The notes under the pieces: generated by a model
What the model was told of the DNA's origin: nothing
The model's database searches: none
What the model saw: only the letters and a program-made list of their open reading frames with translations
In this document: piece after piece, positions 44,394 to 53,465 of the stretch
How the letters are laid out: each line of letters opens with the position of its first letter
Position numbering within the stretch: the stretch's first letter is position 1
Source: Chitinophaga deserti
Lineage (GTDB): Bacteria; Bacteroidota; Bacteroidia; Chitinophagales; Chitinophagaceae
Assembly: GCF_003149455.1 (NCBI RefSeq)
Contig: NZ_QFFK01000002.1
Span: 124,001 to 188,000, forward strand
Length of the DNA: 64,000 nucleotides
Direction: 5' to 3'
Program-made: the position numbers and the translations under genes

Positions 44394-44428
44394 GCAAAAA
44401 AAATCCCGGCGCGGGTGGCGCCGGGATC
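44394..44428 (-). terminator. Rho-independent terminator after the SurA-like gene
   Basis: ATCCCGGCGC (44403-44412) pairs perfectly with GCGCCGGGAT (44418-44427), loop GGGTG, followed on the minus strand by a run of T. Confidence 0.92.
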
Positions 44429-44449
44429 GTATTATAAATTGCGGTATTC

Positions 44450-45844
44450 CTATTTGCTTGCGATCACGCTGTTGGCAGCCGACCACTTCGAAACGTTGTC
44501 GCAGCTCTTATACTCGTCTTCCACATGCACATAGAAAGTAGGCACTTTGTCCACCAGCCATTTGCTGAGGGCGTGGGCCTGTTTTTCCTGGAGCGTGCGC
44601 TGCTGAATGCGGGAGTAATCATCACGCAGGTTCTCGCGGTGAGGTTCCGTACGTGTTTTCAGATACACAAGGCGAACACCTTTACGCCCCTGCTCGTCGG
44701 TATACTCAATGGGCTTGGTAACGCCACCGGGCTTCAGGGAGTCGATCAGCATAACGATATCTTTGGTAGAAGGGTCGTTCAGCTGGTCAACGGTAATGAA
44801 GGTGCTGTTAGTCATCGGGTTAGTGAGCATACCACCGCTGAACTTAGCCATGGGATCGTCACTGTATTTCGCAACTGCTTCCCCGAAATTGGTTTTACCG
44901 GCAATGATGTTGGCGCGGATAGTATCCAGTTTCTGAATAGCGTTGGTAATCTCGGTATTGAGTACGTTCGGTTTGATGAGGATGTGCTGCACGGTTACGT
45001 TGTCGCCCGCGCGCTTGATCATCTTTATCAGGTGATATCCGAACTGTGATTTCACGGGGTTCGACATTTCACCTTCGCGGAGCCTGAAGCTGGCGGAGAG
45101 GAACTCGGGGTCCCAGTTTTTGTCGTAACGGTTAAGGGGGTAGATACCGCCGTTCTCACGCACCGCGGGGTCTTCAGAATACAGGCTGGCGTAAGTGCCG
45201 AACTCGCCTTCTTTCTTTTCCACTTTGGTACGGAGGTCCATCAGCTTATCGTACGCATACTTATCCATTTCGCGGCTGGCCTTGGGCAGGATAATGAGCT
45301 GGCCGATTTCCAGTTCTGATTCGTAGAACGGGAGGCTGTCCTGCGGTATTTTTTCGAAGTTGCTGCGCACTTCGGTAGGCGTAACTTTCACGGAGTTTAC
45401 GATCTTGTCGCGCATGGCTTTGGCGAGCATATTCTCACGAATAGCGTCGCGGAAGCGTTCGCGGAGCTGGTAGATGGTATAACCGGTAACTTTCGTCATG
45501 TTTTCGCGGCCGTTGTAGCGCTGTTCGGCCCAGCGGATCTGGGATTCGATACGGCCTTCCACGTCGGATTCTGAGATGGGCAGGGAGTCGCGCTCAGCCT
45601 GAAGCACCAGAATTTTCTGCGCAATAATCTGTTCGATGGCTGCACAGGAGGCGTTGGGAGGAAGGGGCGTGCCTTCGAGGGCCTGCTGCTGCATGTCTAC
45701 CAGTGCCGATTCGATATCGGACTGAAGCACAATCTTTTCCCCAACTTTGGCGACAATTTTGTCGGCCACGATCTTCTTCTGCTGGGCTACTGCTACCTGG
45801 AAAAGGAACATCGCGCCAAAGGAAGATATGACAAATTTCTTCAT
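44450..45844 (-). CDS. SurA-like periplasmic peptidyl-prolyl isomerase
   Basis: 464 residues. Signal peptide MKKFVISSFGAMFLFQVAVA. The N-terminal helical chaperone part (DKIVAKVGEKIVLQSDIESA) is followed by two parvulin domains (about 175-280 and 285-395, with VQHILIKP and YSEDPAVRENGG / YSDDPMAKFSGG). This is the SurA layout: it accompanies unfolded outer-membrane proteins through the periplasm. A short Cys-containing C-terminal tail (YKSCDNVSKWSAA) is not part of classic SurA. Own transcription unit, bounded by terminators on both sides. Confidence 0.92.
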   Translation of the reverse strand: MKKFVISSFGAMFLFQVAVAQQKKIVADKIVAKVGEKIVLQSDIESALVDMQQQALEGTPLPPNASCAAIEQIIAQKILVLQAERDSLPISESDVEGRIESQIRWAEQRYNGRENMTKVTGYTIYQLRERFRDAIRENMLAKAMRDKIVNSVKVTPTEVRSNFEKIPQDSLPFYESELEIGQLIILPKASREMDKYAYDKLMDLRTKVEKKEGEFGTYASLYSEDPAVRENGGIYPLNRYDKNWDPEFLSASFRLREGEMSNPVKSQFGYHLIKMIKRAGDNVTVQHILIKPNVLNTEITNAIQKLDTIRANIIAGKTNFGEAVAKYSDDPMAKFSGGMLTNPMTNSTFITVDQLNDPSTKDIVMLIDSLKPGGVTKPIEYTDEQGRKGVRLVYLKTRTEPHRENLRDDYSRIQQRTLQEKQAHALSKWLVDKVPTFYVHVEDEYKSCDNVSKWSAANSVIASK

Positions 45845-45912
45845 ATAAATGTTACTGTCTTCTCAAAGTAACTGATAAAAAATTAGCCGCACAAAGACGG
45901 CTAATGTATTTA

Positions 45913-45957
45913 ACAAAAATTTCGGGATTGCGGCGGGCGTTTAAGCCCGCCGCAACT
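45913..45957 (-). terminator. Rho-independent terminator of the rimP-nusA-infB operon
   Basis: TTGCGGCGGGC (45928-45938) pairs perfectly with GCCCGCCGCAA (45945-45955), loop GTTTAA, followed on the minus strand by ATTTTTGTTAAA. It begins 5 bases after the infB stop. Confidence 0.92.
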
Positions 45958-45962
45958 GGATT

Positions 45963-48900
45963 CTAGAGGGTACGTTTAACTTCCACTTCTTCAAAGCCTT
46001 CAACGATGTCGCCGACTTTAAGATCGCTGTAGTTTTTGATGGAGAGACCGCATTCCATACCGGAAACGACTTCTTTCACATCATCTTTATAGCGTTTCAG
46101 TGACTGCAGTTCGCCTGTGTGGACAACGATACCGTCGCGAACCAGGTTTATGCGCGAATTGCGGAAGAGTTTGCCATCGAGTACGAAACAGCCTGCAACC
46201 GTAGCCTTGTCGAATTTGTAGGTTTCGCGGATTTCCACGTTCGCGGTAACCTTTTTCTCGATTTTGGGTTCCAGCATCCCTTCCATCGCGGATTTGAGCT
46301 CGTCGATGGCGTCGTAGATGATGGAGTAGGTGCGGATTTCGATATTCTCTTTTTCTGCCAGGCGGGCCGCATTGAGCGACGGGCGTACCTGGAAGCCGAT
46401 AACAAGTGCGTCGGAGGCAGTAGCGAGGAGTACGTCTGATTCTGTGATCTGACCTACGCCTTTCAGTACCACGCTTACTACGATCTCTTCTGTAGAAAGT
46501 TTCTGCAGGGAGTCGGAGAGTGCTTCCACCGAACCGTCCACGTCGCCCTTGATGATGAGGTTCAGCTGCTTGAAGTTGCCAAGTGCAAGGCGGCGGCCGA
46601 TCTCGTCGAGGGTAATGTGTTTCTTGGTACGGATACCCTGTTCACGGACGATCTGTGCTCTGCGGTTGGCCAGGTCTTTCGCTTCAGACTCATCTTCATA
46701 CATTCTGAATTTCTCACCTGCCTGCGGTGCACCGTTAAGGCCGAGGAGCTGCACGGGAGCGGATGGGCCTACTTTCTCAACGCGTTGTCCGCGTTCGTTG
46801 AACATAGCCTTGATCTTACCGAAGTGCGAGCCGGACACGATGGTGTCGCCCTGGCTGAGTGAGCCGTTCTGCACCAATACGGTGGTAACGTAACCACGGC
46901 CCTTATCGAGGGTGGCTTCGATTACTGTACCGGAAGCTTCGCGGTTCGGATTCGCTTTCAGGTCGAGCAGTTCGGCTTCCAGCAGGATTTTCTCCAGCAG
47001 GACGTCGATATTCATGCCGCTTTTGGCGGAAATTTCCTGGCTTTGGTATTTACCACCCCAGTCTTCCACAAGGAGGTTCAGCTGAGCCAGCTGTTCCTTG
47101 ATCTTTTCAGGGTTGGCACCGTCTTTATCCACTTTGTTGATAGCGAATACCATCGGCAGGCCTGCAGCCTGAGAGTGGGAGATCGCTTCACGCGTTTGAG
47201 GCATAATGGCGTCATCTGCCGCGATCACGATCACGGCGATGTCAGCAACCTTGGCACCACGGGCACGCATCGCGGTAAACGCTTCGTGACCAGGGGTATC
47301 GAGGAAGGTAACTTTCTTACCGGTAGCGGTGGTTACCTGGTAGGCTCCGATGTGCTGGGTGATACCACCTGCCTCACCGGCTACTACGTTGGCGTTACGG
47401 ATATAATCGAGCAGGGAGGTCTTACCGTGGTCTACGTGACCCATGATGGTCACGATAGGAGCGCGCGGTTCCAGATCTTCCGGTGCATCTTCGATTTCGT
47501 CTTCGTCATCATCTGTAGCGTCGTCGATTCCGATGAATTCCACTTCATATCCGAATTCTCCGGATACCAGTTCGATTACTTCGGCGTCGAGGCGCTGGTT
47601 GATAGATACCATGATGCCGAGACCCATACATTTCGAGATCACTTCGGCGAAGCTCACATCCATGAGGGTGGCAAGTTCGCTTACGGAAAGGAACTCGGTA
47701 ACCTGCAGCTTGTTGCCGTCGGCCCTGTTCTGCGCCTCGCGTTCTGCCATTTCATGGCGTTTATCGCGGCGGCGGCTGGCCTTGGTGTTTTTACCACCAC
47801 GGGTGTTACCACCCAGTTTAGCCATTGTTTCCTTGATCTTATTCTGGATCTCGTTTTTATCGATTTCACGATCCTGAGGTCCGCGGGGTGCTCCCTGGCC
47901 GAAGTTACCCTGGCCCGGGCGCGGATTGTTACGGTTGTTGGGGCCGCGGTTGCCGCCAGGACCACCAGGTCCGCGGTTACCATGCGGTCCGCCACCGGGA
48001 CCTCTGTTACCCTGGTATCCGGTTCCGGTTCCGGGGCCACGGTTACCCTGCTGGTTGCCGCCGGGGCCTCTGTTACCCTGGTGGCCACCCGGGCCGCCCG
48101 GACCACGTGTGCCCTGCTGGTTACCGCCGGGGCCGCCCTGCTGGCCGGGACCACGGTTACCCTGAGCACCTTCACGGGCGAATTCGCCTGGTTTGATGGG
48201 CTCGGGTTTCTTTTCTATAACGATGCGCTTGCGCTTACGTTTCTCGTCTTTATTGAAGCCTTTGTTATCGCGGCGGTCCTGAGACACGGGGAGTTCGATC
48301 TTCCCGATTACTTTGGGGCCGGAGAGCCTGGTGGCCTGGATATTCTCGATAACGGAACCGCCCTCATCTCCACCGTTTTCGGCGGGGGCTGCAGGAGCGG
48401 CAGGAGTAGCGGCTTCCGCTGCGGGAGCGGGGGCAGGTGCTGCTTCTTTCACTGGTTTGGGTTCCGGTTTCGGTTCAGGTTTAGGCTCGGGTTTGGCTTC
48501 TGCTGCGGGCTTAGGCTGTGGCTGAGGTTGAGGCTCCGGTTTAACTTCGGCGGCAGGCTTTTCAGGCTGCGGTGCCGGCTGTTGAACGGGGGCTTCTTCT
48601 TTCACGGCTTTAGGCTCGGGGGCGGGGGCAGGAGCTGTTTCAGCTTTAGGCTCGGGAGCGGGCTGCGGCTTGGGAGCTGGTTTAGCTTCTGCTGCGGGCG
48701 CTGCTTCCTGTGGAGCGGGGGCTGGCTTATCTTCCTGCTGCTCGGGTTTCGCAGCTTTTTTGCGGTTGGCGGGACTGAGGGCGTCGAGATCGATGGTTCC
48801 CATTACACGGGGACCATTAATTTTCGGAGATTCCGGTTTAACGACCTCTTCCTCTTTCGCAGCAGGGGGCTCGGGAGCTTTTTCCTGTGGTGCAGGAGCC

Positions 48901-49385
48901 GGTTCGGGCTTAGGCTCGGGTTTGGCTTCTGCTGCGGGTTTGGGTTGGGGAGCGGGTTCGGGCTGAGGGGCAGGTTGCTCTGCACGGGCCTCTGGCTGAG
49001 GCGCCGCTTTGGGGGCGGGCTCAGGCTGGGGTGCGGGTTCAGGTTTGGATGCGGGCGCTTCCTCCTTCTTTTTGGTGGTGGCGTCTGCTTCCTCCTTTTT
49101 CTTCGCTGCCAGCTCTGCATCTTCCTTCTCCTTCTTCTTGGCTGCGTCTAACACCGTTCCTTTCGGCAAAGCGATCTGGTCGCTTTTTCGCTTGTTGGCC
49201 TTATCCTGTTGGAACTCCTGCTGCAGTGCATGGTACATCTGGGCTGTGAGACGGGCGTTGGGAGAACCGAATCCATCCATATCATAGCCTTTATTGCCGA
49301 GGAAATCGATCAGCGTTTCCTTGCCAATATTGAATTCCTTGGCTGCGGCCAGCAATCTCGGTGTGTTGTTTGTTACTTCAGGCAT
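45963..49385 (-). CDS. infB: Translation initiation factor IF-2 with a very long disordered arm
   Basis: 1140 residues from the ATG at 49385 ([20 protein letters not shown]); a start at 49445 would add 20 residues unlike IF-2. After the N-terminal IF2_N helix domain (about 1-60) come about 300 residues rich in Pro, Ala, Glu, Lys and Gln (PAPQPEP-type repeats), then about 100 residues rich in Arg, Gly, Pro, Asn and Gln (GNRGPGG repeats, RGG-box like). A second IF2_N-type segment ([20 protein letters not shown]) precedes the G domain with GHVDHGKT (Lys655), DTPGHEAF and NKVDKDG, then domains II-IV. IF-2 brings initiator tRNA to the ribosome. Last gene of its operon. Confidence 0.97.
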   Translation of the reverse strand: MPEVTNNTPRLLAAAKEFNIGKETLIDFLGNKGYDMDGFGSPNARLTAQMYHALQQEFQQDKANKRKSDQIALPKGTVLDAAKKKEKEDAELAAKKKEEADATTKKKEEAPASKPEPAPQPEPAPKAAPQPEARAEQPAPQPEPAPQPKPAAEAKPEPKPEPAPAPQEKAPEPPAAKEEEVVKPESPKINGPRVMGTIDLDALSPANRKKAAKPEQQEDKPAPAPQEAAPAAEAKPAPKPQPAPEPKAETAPAPAPEPKAVKEEAPVQQPAPQPEKPAAEVKPEPQPQPQPKPAAEAKPEPKPEPKPEPKPVKEAAPAPAPAAEAATPAAPAAPAENGGDEGGSVIENIQATRLSGPKVIGKIELPVSQDRRDNKGFNKDEKRKRKRIVIEKKPEPIKPGEFAREGAQGNRGPGQQGGPGGNQQGTRGPGGPGGHQGNRGPGGNQQGNRGPGTGTGYQGNRGPGGGPHGNRGPGGPGGNRGPNNRNNPRPGQGNFGQGAPRGPQDREIDKNEIQNKIKETMAKLGGNTRGGKNTKASRRRDKRHEMAEREAQNRADGNKLQVTEFLSVSELATLMDVSFAEVISKCMGLGIMVSINQRLDAEVIELVSGEFGYEVEFIGIDDATDDDEDEIEDAPEDLEPRAPIVTIMGHVDHGKTSLLDYIRNANVVAGEAGGITQHIGAYQVTTATGKKVTFLDTPGHEAFTAMRARGAKVADIAVIVIAADDAIMPQTREAISHSQAAGLPMVFAINKVDKDGANPEKIKEQLAQLNLLVEDWGGKYQSQEISAKSGMNIDVLLEKILLEAELLDLKANPNREASGTVIEATLDKGRGYVTTVLVQNGSLSQGDTIVSGSHFGKIKAMFNERGQRVEKVGPSAPVQLLGLNGAPQAGEKFRMYEDESEAKDLANRRAQIVREQGIRTKKHITLDEIGRRLALGNFKQLNLIIKGDVDGSVEALSDSLQKLSTEEIVVSVVLKGVGQITESDVLLATASDALVIGFQVRPSLNAARLAEKENIEIRTYSIIYDAIDELKSAMEGMLEPKIEKKVTANVEIRETYKFDKATVAGCFVLDGKLFRNSRINLVRDGIVVHTGELQSLKRYKDDVKEVVSGMECGLSIKNYSDLKVGDIVEGFEEVEVKRTL

Positions 49386-49512
49386 ATCGTTTTCTCGTCC
49401 TTCCCGTTTAATCCCCACCAACCGGCGGAGCAAATCTTTTAACATTTTAACAATAACTCAAATATCTCTGCAATCAAAAAAGCCAACCCTATGGGAAGGG
49501 GTAGCGGAAGGC

Positions 49513-50760
49513 TTATTCTTTTTCAAATTCTTCCTGGAGAATCCTTCTCACTTCTGTTACGGTCTCCTCTTCAAGGTCGGAGCGGCGTACCAGTTCTTCC
49601 GAAGTAAGGTCCAGAACGCTGCGGGCAGTATCACAACCGATACGCTTCAGCTCATCGATCACCCAGGCTTCGATTTCGTCTGCAAATTCTTCCAGGTCGA
49701 TATCGAATTCTGTTTGTTCCTGCTCTTCGTCACGGAATACGTCGATTTCGTAACCGGTCAGCTCGCAGGCAAGTTTGATGTTAACGCCTTTTTTACCGAT
49801 GGCCAGTGATACCTGGTCGGGTTTGAGGTAAACGGAGGCGTACTTGTTCTCGTTATCCACTTCCATCCGGCTGATGCGTGCAGGCGTGAGGGCGCGCTGA
49901 ATCAGCAGCTGAATGTTGGCGGTATAGTTGATGATGTCAATGTTCTCATTACGGAGCTCACGCACAATGCCGTGAATCCGGCTTCCTTTCATACCCACGC
50001 AGGCGCCTACGGGGTCGATACGGTCGTCATAGGATTCCACGGCAACTTTGGCTCTTTCGCCCGGCTCGCGTACGATCTTTTTGATCACGATAAGCCCGTC
50101 GAAAATTTCCGGAACCTCGATTTCGAGGAGTTTGGCCAGGAAGGAGGGATGTGTTCTGGAAAGGATAATCAGCGGGGAGTTATTTTTCAGCTCCACTTTC
50201 TTCACAACCGCTCTCACATTTTCTCCTTTCTTGAAATAATCCGTCGGTATCTGCTCGGATTTAGGCAATATTAACTCATTCCCTTCATCATCCAATAATA
50301 AAACTTCTTTTTTCCACACCTGGTAAACTTCCCCTGTCACAATCTCACCCACACGGTCTCCATACTTTTTAACAAGGATGTTCTTCTTCAGGTCACCGAT
50401 ACGGGCAGTCAGCGTCTGCTTCGCTGCCAGGATGGCGCGGCGGCCAAAATCCAGGATCTCCACTTCTTCGTACAGCTCTTCTCCCACCTGGTAATCCGGC
50501 TCAATCAGAATGGCTTCAGAATAAGGCACCTGCGCATTCTCGTCTTCCACAGTACCATCTTCAACGATAGTACGGCGGCGGAGAATCTCAAGGTCACCTT
50601 TTTCAGTATTTACAATCACGTCAAAGTTCTCATCTGAGCCATATTTCTTCCGCAACAGCGTCTTAAACACATCTTCCAGCACCTTCATCAACGTGGGCCG
50701 GTCGATATTCTCGGCCTCCTTGAACTCGGTGAATGACTCAATCAGGTTAATACTAGCCAT
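49513..50760 (-). CDS. nusA: Transcription termination/antitermination factor NusA
   Basis: 415 residues, the usual length in Bacteroidota. N-terminal RNA-polymerase-binding domain (to about 130), S1 domain (about 133-200, GEIVTGEVYQVW), and KH domains (DPVGACVGMKGSRIHGIVREL and VSLAIGKKGVNIKLACELTG). The short acidic C-terminus lacks the two extra AR repeats of E. coli NusA. It controls pausing, termination and antitermination. It starts 13 bases after rimP and is followed by infB after 127 bases. Confidence 0.97.
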   Translation of the reverse strand: MASINLIESFTEFKEAENIDRPTLMKVLEDVFKTLLRKKYGSDENFDVIVNTEKGDLEILRRRTIVEDGTVEDENAQVPYSEAILIEPDYQVGEELYEEVEILDFGRRAILAAKQTLTARIGDLKKNILVKKYGDRVGEIVTGEVYQVWKKEVLLLDDEGNELILPKSEQIPTDYFKKGENVRAVVKKVELKNNSPLIILSRTHPSFLAKLLEIEVPEIFDGLIVIKKIVREPGERAKVAVESYDDRIDPVGACVGMKGSRIHGIVRELRNENIDIINYTANIQLLIQRALTPARISRMEVDNENKYASVYLKPDQVSLAIGKKGVNIKLACELTGYEIDVFRDEEQEQTEFDIDLEEFADEIEAWVIDELKRIGCDTARSVLDLTSEELVRRSDLEEETVTEVRRILQEEFEKE

Positions 50761-50773
50761 GTTATATATAATT

Positions 50774-51238
50774 TTAAAACACGATGCACACCTTTGTGTG
50801 CTTGATTTCAGTTAAAGGAATGTTTGATGTCTTGATCTCTTTCTTTTTCCCGATGGTTTCCTCCAGCGTCAGCTCTGTTTCGGTGGCAGCCAGCAGCTTA
50901 CCTTCCTTCACAGTACCCTCCAGCATAGTTACCTCCACCTTCCGGCCCACGTTTTTCACAAACTGACGATGCGTCTTCAACGGCTCATCGAGCCCCGGAG
51001 ACGACACTTCCAGTGAAAAATCGTTGTCGGGAAATATGCCGGCTGTCTCCAGATGAGGATACAGTTGCCGGTTAAGCGACACCAGTTTATCGATAGACGC
51101 GCCGCTGTCTGCATCCACGTAAATCTTTACATTGTTGGTAGGCTTGATCCTGATTTCAACTACAAAATACTCGGGCTTATCTGCCAGCAGAGCGTCGAGG
51201 AACTCCCGGATGCGCGCTATCACTTGTTCATTTGCCAT
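50774..51238 (-). CDS. rimP: Ribosome maturation factor RimP
   Basis: 154 residues. Two-domain RimP: VIARIREFLDALLADKPEYFVVEIRI, YVDADSGASIDKLVSLNRQL, SLEVSSPGLDEPLKTHRQFVKNVGRKVEV. It helps 30S subunit maturation. First gene of the conserved rimP-nusA-infB operon. The leader carries a terminator-like hairpin just before the start. Confidence 0.96.
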   Translation of the reverse strand: MANEQVIARIREFLDALLADKPEYFVVEIRIKPTNNVKIYVDADSGASIDKLVSLNRQLYPHLETAGIFPDNDFSLEVSSPGLDEPLKTHRQFVKNVGRKVEVTMLEGTVKEGKLLAATETELTLEETIGKKKEIKTSNIPLTEIKHTKVCIVF

Positions 51239-51249
51239 ACAAAATAGAA

Positions 51250-51274
51250 GAAGGGGACTCTCATCGTCCCCTTC
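51250..51274 (-). promoter_or_regulatory. Terminator-like hairpin in the leader of rimP-nusA-infB
   Basis: GAAGGGGAC (51250-51258) pairs perfectly with GTCCCCTTC (51266-51274), loop of 7, and on the minus strand is followed by TTCTATTTTG and then, 11 bases after the hairpin, the rimP ATG. It lies within the predicted 5' leader and so could act as an attenuator or as a translational control element. Confidence 0.5.
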
Positions 51275-51295
51275 ATTTGAATCATTTATCCGCTA

Positions 51296-51303
51296 CAAAA
51301 TTA
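51296..51303 (-). promoter_or_regulatory. -7 box of the rimP-nusA-infB promoter
   Basis: TAATTTTG on the minus strand matches TAnnTTTG; a TTTG (51320-51323) lies 16 bases upstream, a bit short of the usual 19-21. The leader would be about 50 bases and include the hairpin at 51250-51274. Confidence 0.45.
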
Positions 51304-51375
51304 GCATTTATTTTCATTTCAAAAACTATTTCTTTCCGGCTACCCTCCCCCAAATCCAATCCCAGTCACATTATC

Positions 51376-51383
51376 TATATTTG
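51376..51383 (+). promoter_or_regulatory. TAnnTTTG -7 box before the DUF2752 gene
   Basis: TATATTTG matches the Bacteroidota -7 consensus, 40 bases before the ATG at 51424. No clear TTTG lies at the right distance upstream. Confidence 0.4.
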
Positions 51384-51423
51384 TAATTGGTTATACCCGG
51401 CAATTGCCGTAACTTGAATTCTC

Positions 51424-51708
51424 ATGATTTCCCGGATTCAGCCCGAATTAGCCGTATGGGCGGGAGGGCTTATTTTACTCGCCTGTATGGACCCGCACGC
51501 TTCCCTTCCCAGCCTCTGCGTCTGGCGCTGGATAGGCTTTGACGGTTGCCCGGGCTGTGGCCTGGGGCATGCCATCTCCCACCTTTTCCACGGCCAGTGG
51601 CAGGAAAGCTGGGAAAGCCATAAACTCGGAGTACCCGTGGTGGCAGTACTGCTCTGGCGCATCGGCCAGTTAGCCAAAATTCAATATCATTCTTTAAAAC
51701 ATGGATAG
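51424..51708 (+). CDS. DUF2752 small membrane protein
   Basis: 94 residues. Two hydrophobic segments around the motif GFDGCPGCGLGHAISHLFHG, the CPxCGxxR/H block typical of DUF2752. Function unknown; the cysteines may bind metal. It overlaps the TM2-domain gene by 8 bases. Confidence 0.9.
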   Translation: MISRIQPELAVWAGGLILLACMDPHASLPSLCVWRWIGFDGCPGCGLGHAISHLFHGQWQESWESHKLGVPVVAVLLWRIGQLAKIQYHSLKHG

Positions 51709-52066
51709 TTACTATTACGCAGCCCTCCCGGGCATCGACCACGAAGAGCTCGTATGGCTCGAGGAGCTGACCAAAAAATTTGATCCCGAAACCCGGAAAA
51801 AGTTCCTGTTCCTCTACCAGGCGCGCCGTAAAGACCCGCAAACCATCCTCATCACCTGCCTGATCGGCCTCGTTGGCCCCAACGGCATCCACCGCTTCCT
51901 GCTCGATCAGATCCTGCTGGGCATCCTGTATGTAATTACACTGGGCTTCTGCCTCATCGGCACCATCGTGGACGCCATTAATTACCGCAAGCTCACCTGG
52001 GAATATAATAAGCAGGCCAGCCTGGAGGTTGCCGCCATGCTCAGCAGAACATGGACAGAGCGTTAA
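51701..52066 (+). CDS. TM2-domain membrane protein
   Basis: 121 residues. Soluble N-terminal half (LVWLEELTKKFDPETRKKFLFLYQARRKD), then two helices separated by a short turn, with GLVGPNGIHRFLLDQILLGIL and LGFCLIGTIVDAINYR, the TM2 signature (G.GxHRFYLG...G..k). Function unknown. Overlaps the DUF2752 gene by 8 bases, so the two are likely co-translated. Confidence 0.92.
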   Translation: MDSYYYAALPGIDHEELVWLEELTKKFDPETRKKFLFLYQARRKDPQTILITCLIGLVGPNGIHRFLLDQILLGILYVITLGFCLIGTIVDAINYRKLTWEYNKQASLEVAAMLSRTWTER

Positions 52067-52116
52067 AAAAATCCTAAAATGAGGCAAAAAAAGAGGGTAT
52101 CTGCTATCTTTGCAGC

Positions 52117-52392
52117 ATGTCTTTTGTAAAATTAGTCATCTACATCCTCGCGGGATGGTTTTTATATAAGCTGATCTTTCAATTTATCATTCCCGTATAC
52201 CGCGGCACCAAACAGGTGCGCCGTCAGATGCGCGACATGCAGGACGCCATGCGCCAGCAGTTCGAGCAACAGCAGCGTTATCAGCAAGGCCAGCAACAAC
52301 AGCAGGCCCAGCCGCAATCGCCTCCCATTTCCCATGAGCCGGCCCGTAAGCGGGACGATGGCGATTACATCGAGTTCGAGGAAGTAAAGTAA
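52117..52392 (+). CDS. DUF4834-type small membrane protein
   Basis: 91 residues. One N-terminal helix (about 5-25), a basic segment (YRGTKQVRRQMRDMQDAMRQQ), a Gln-rich stretch (RYQQGQQQQQAQPQ) and the acidic end DDGDYIEFEEVK. The ending GDYIEFEE(V/I)K is characteristic of DUF4834 proteins of Bacteroidota. Function unknown. TATCTTTG (52105-52112) lies 4 bases before the ATG, so the transcript may be nearly leaderless. Confidence 0.88.
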   Translation: MSFVKLVIYILAGWFLYKLIFQFIIPVYRGTKQVRRQMRDMQDAMRQQFEQQQRYQQGQQQQQAQPQSPPISHEPARKRDDGDYIEFEEVK

Positions 52393-52395
52393 TCC

Positions 52396-53019
52396 TTACC
52401 CTTTCGGTTTAAAAATATCGAGTATGGTAGCGGGCGCCTGCAGGTGGATCGACCGGATGCCCAGTGCCTGTGCTGCTTCCACATTCGGAAGGGTATCATC
52501 GATGAAGAGGGTATGCTCCGGCTTCAGCCCGTTTTCCTCCAGCACCATCTGCCATGCTTCCGGCTCCGGTTTGCGACAGCCCATGATGTGAGAATAGTAG
52601 GTTCTGTCAAAAAATGCGGCCAGTGAAGGAATGCCGCGCTCTTTTTCCAGTATTTTATTAAATGCAGCCATGTGGATGGCATTGGTATTGCTCAGCAGGA
52701 ACAGATCGTAATGATTCCGGAGCTGCTGCAGCACCTGCAGCCGGGCCACCGGGTAATCCAGCAGCATGGCATTCCAGGCTGCAATGATCTGCTCGTCCGA
52801 AACCCCTTCCGGCAGCACACCTTTCAGTTTGTGGACGAACTCCGCTTCCGAAACCCGGCCGGTTTCGAGATCTTCGAAAAGCGAATCGGCGTGCATTTGT
52901 GAGTAATGCTTCCCGAAATCCTCCACGCCAAGCGCTTCAAAAGCACGGCTGGTACGGTTATAGTCGATATTGAGGATGACCCCGCCGAGGTCAAAAATGA
53001 TGTGTCTTATTCCTTGCAT
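52396..53019 (-). CDS. HAD-family phosphatase (YihX-like)
   Basis: 207 residues. HAD motif I IIFDLGGVILNIDY with nucleophile Asp10, motif II LLSNTN, motif III around CRKPEPEAW with Lys, motif IV FIDDTLPNVEAA. The DLGG(V)I variant and alpha-helical cap match YihX-type sugar-phosphate phosphatases. Substrate unknown. Convergent with the DUF4834 gene (3 bases apart) and divergent from the tRNA. Confidence 0.92.
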   Translation of the reverse strand: MQGIRHIIFDLGGVILNIDYNRTSRAFEALGVEDFGKHYSQMHADSLFEDLETGRVSEAEFVHKLKGVLPEGVSDEQIIAAWNAMLLDYPVARLQVLQQLRNHYDLFLLSNTNAIHMAAFNKILEKERGIPSLAAFFDRTYYSHIMGCRKPEPEAWQMVLEENGLKPEHTLFIDDTLPNVEAAQALGIRSIHLQAPATILDIFKPKG

Positions 53020-53050
53020 GGCAGAACAAATGTACGCGACACATCAAAAA

Positions 53051-53083
53051 TTTGTGACAATGAAGAAAAAATATTTACTTTTG
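53051..53083 (+). promoter_or_regulatory. Bacteroidota promoter of the tRNA gene
   Basis: TTTG (53051-53054) and TACTTTTG (53076-53083) with 21 bases between, a full match to TTTG-N19-21-TAnnTTTG. The tRNA starts 65 bases further on. Confidence 0.75.
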
Positions 53084-53148
53084 CCGTCCCCTTGAAAGAA
53101 GGGAACCCATCAAAGTTTGTTGATAAATTCTTTGTCCTTAACCGGACC

Positions 53149-53222
53149 GGTCCTATAGCTCAGTTGGTTAGAGCATCTGACTCATAATCAGGGGGTCCCT
53201 GGTTCAAGCCCAGGTGGGACCA
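53149..53222 (+). tRNA. tRNA with CAT anticodon (elongator Met, possibly Ile2)
   Basis: 74 bases that fold as a complete cloverleaf: acceptor GGTCCTA with TGGGACC, D arm GCTC/GAGC, anticodon stem TCTGA/TCAGG with loop CTCATAA, and T arm CCTGG-TTCAAGC-CCAGG. The CAT anticodon reads AUG; with lysidine modification it would be tRNA-Ile2 instead, which the sequence alone does not settle. CCA is not encoded. A consensus promoter precedes it and a terminator follows. Confidence 0.95.
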
Positions 53223-53231
53223 CCTCCACAA

Positions 53232-53264
53232 ACAAAAAGCGCTACACATGTGGCGCTTTTTTCG
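53232..53264 (+). terminator. Rho-independent terminator after the tRNA
   Basis: AAAAAGCGC (53234-53242 region) pairs with GCGCTTTTTT, with extra pairing in the TACACATGTG between, and ends in T. Confidence 0.85.
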
Positions 53265-53465
53265 TTTGTTACAAATCCGCTGCCATTATATGGCAAATTA
53301 TCTGAATACAAAACTATTTGAGATATTAGCGTTCACATCATGCTACCCTGAATTCCAGGAAATGTTAATGCTGGTAATTAATCCCTTTTTAACAGTACCT
53401 TTAATTTGTAATGACGGAAACCGCATACGCGTAATCCCTTTCTTTAACTCCAATAATCTGCCCTT

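Noticed and set aside
47880..48180. Repeated GC-rich units in the middle of infB as a CRISPR or satellite repeat
   Set aside because: The repeats are codons for GNRGPGG in frame and vary in length; there are no spacers or conserved direct repeats.
47043..49151. A 702-codon open frame on the plus strand opposite infB
   Set aside because: It is the mirror of the infB low-complexity repeats; its product is Gly/Phe/Arg-rich nonsense, while the minus strand encodes a complete IF-2.
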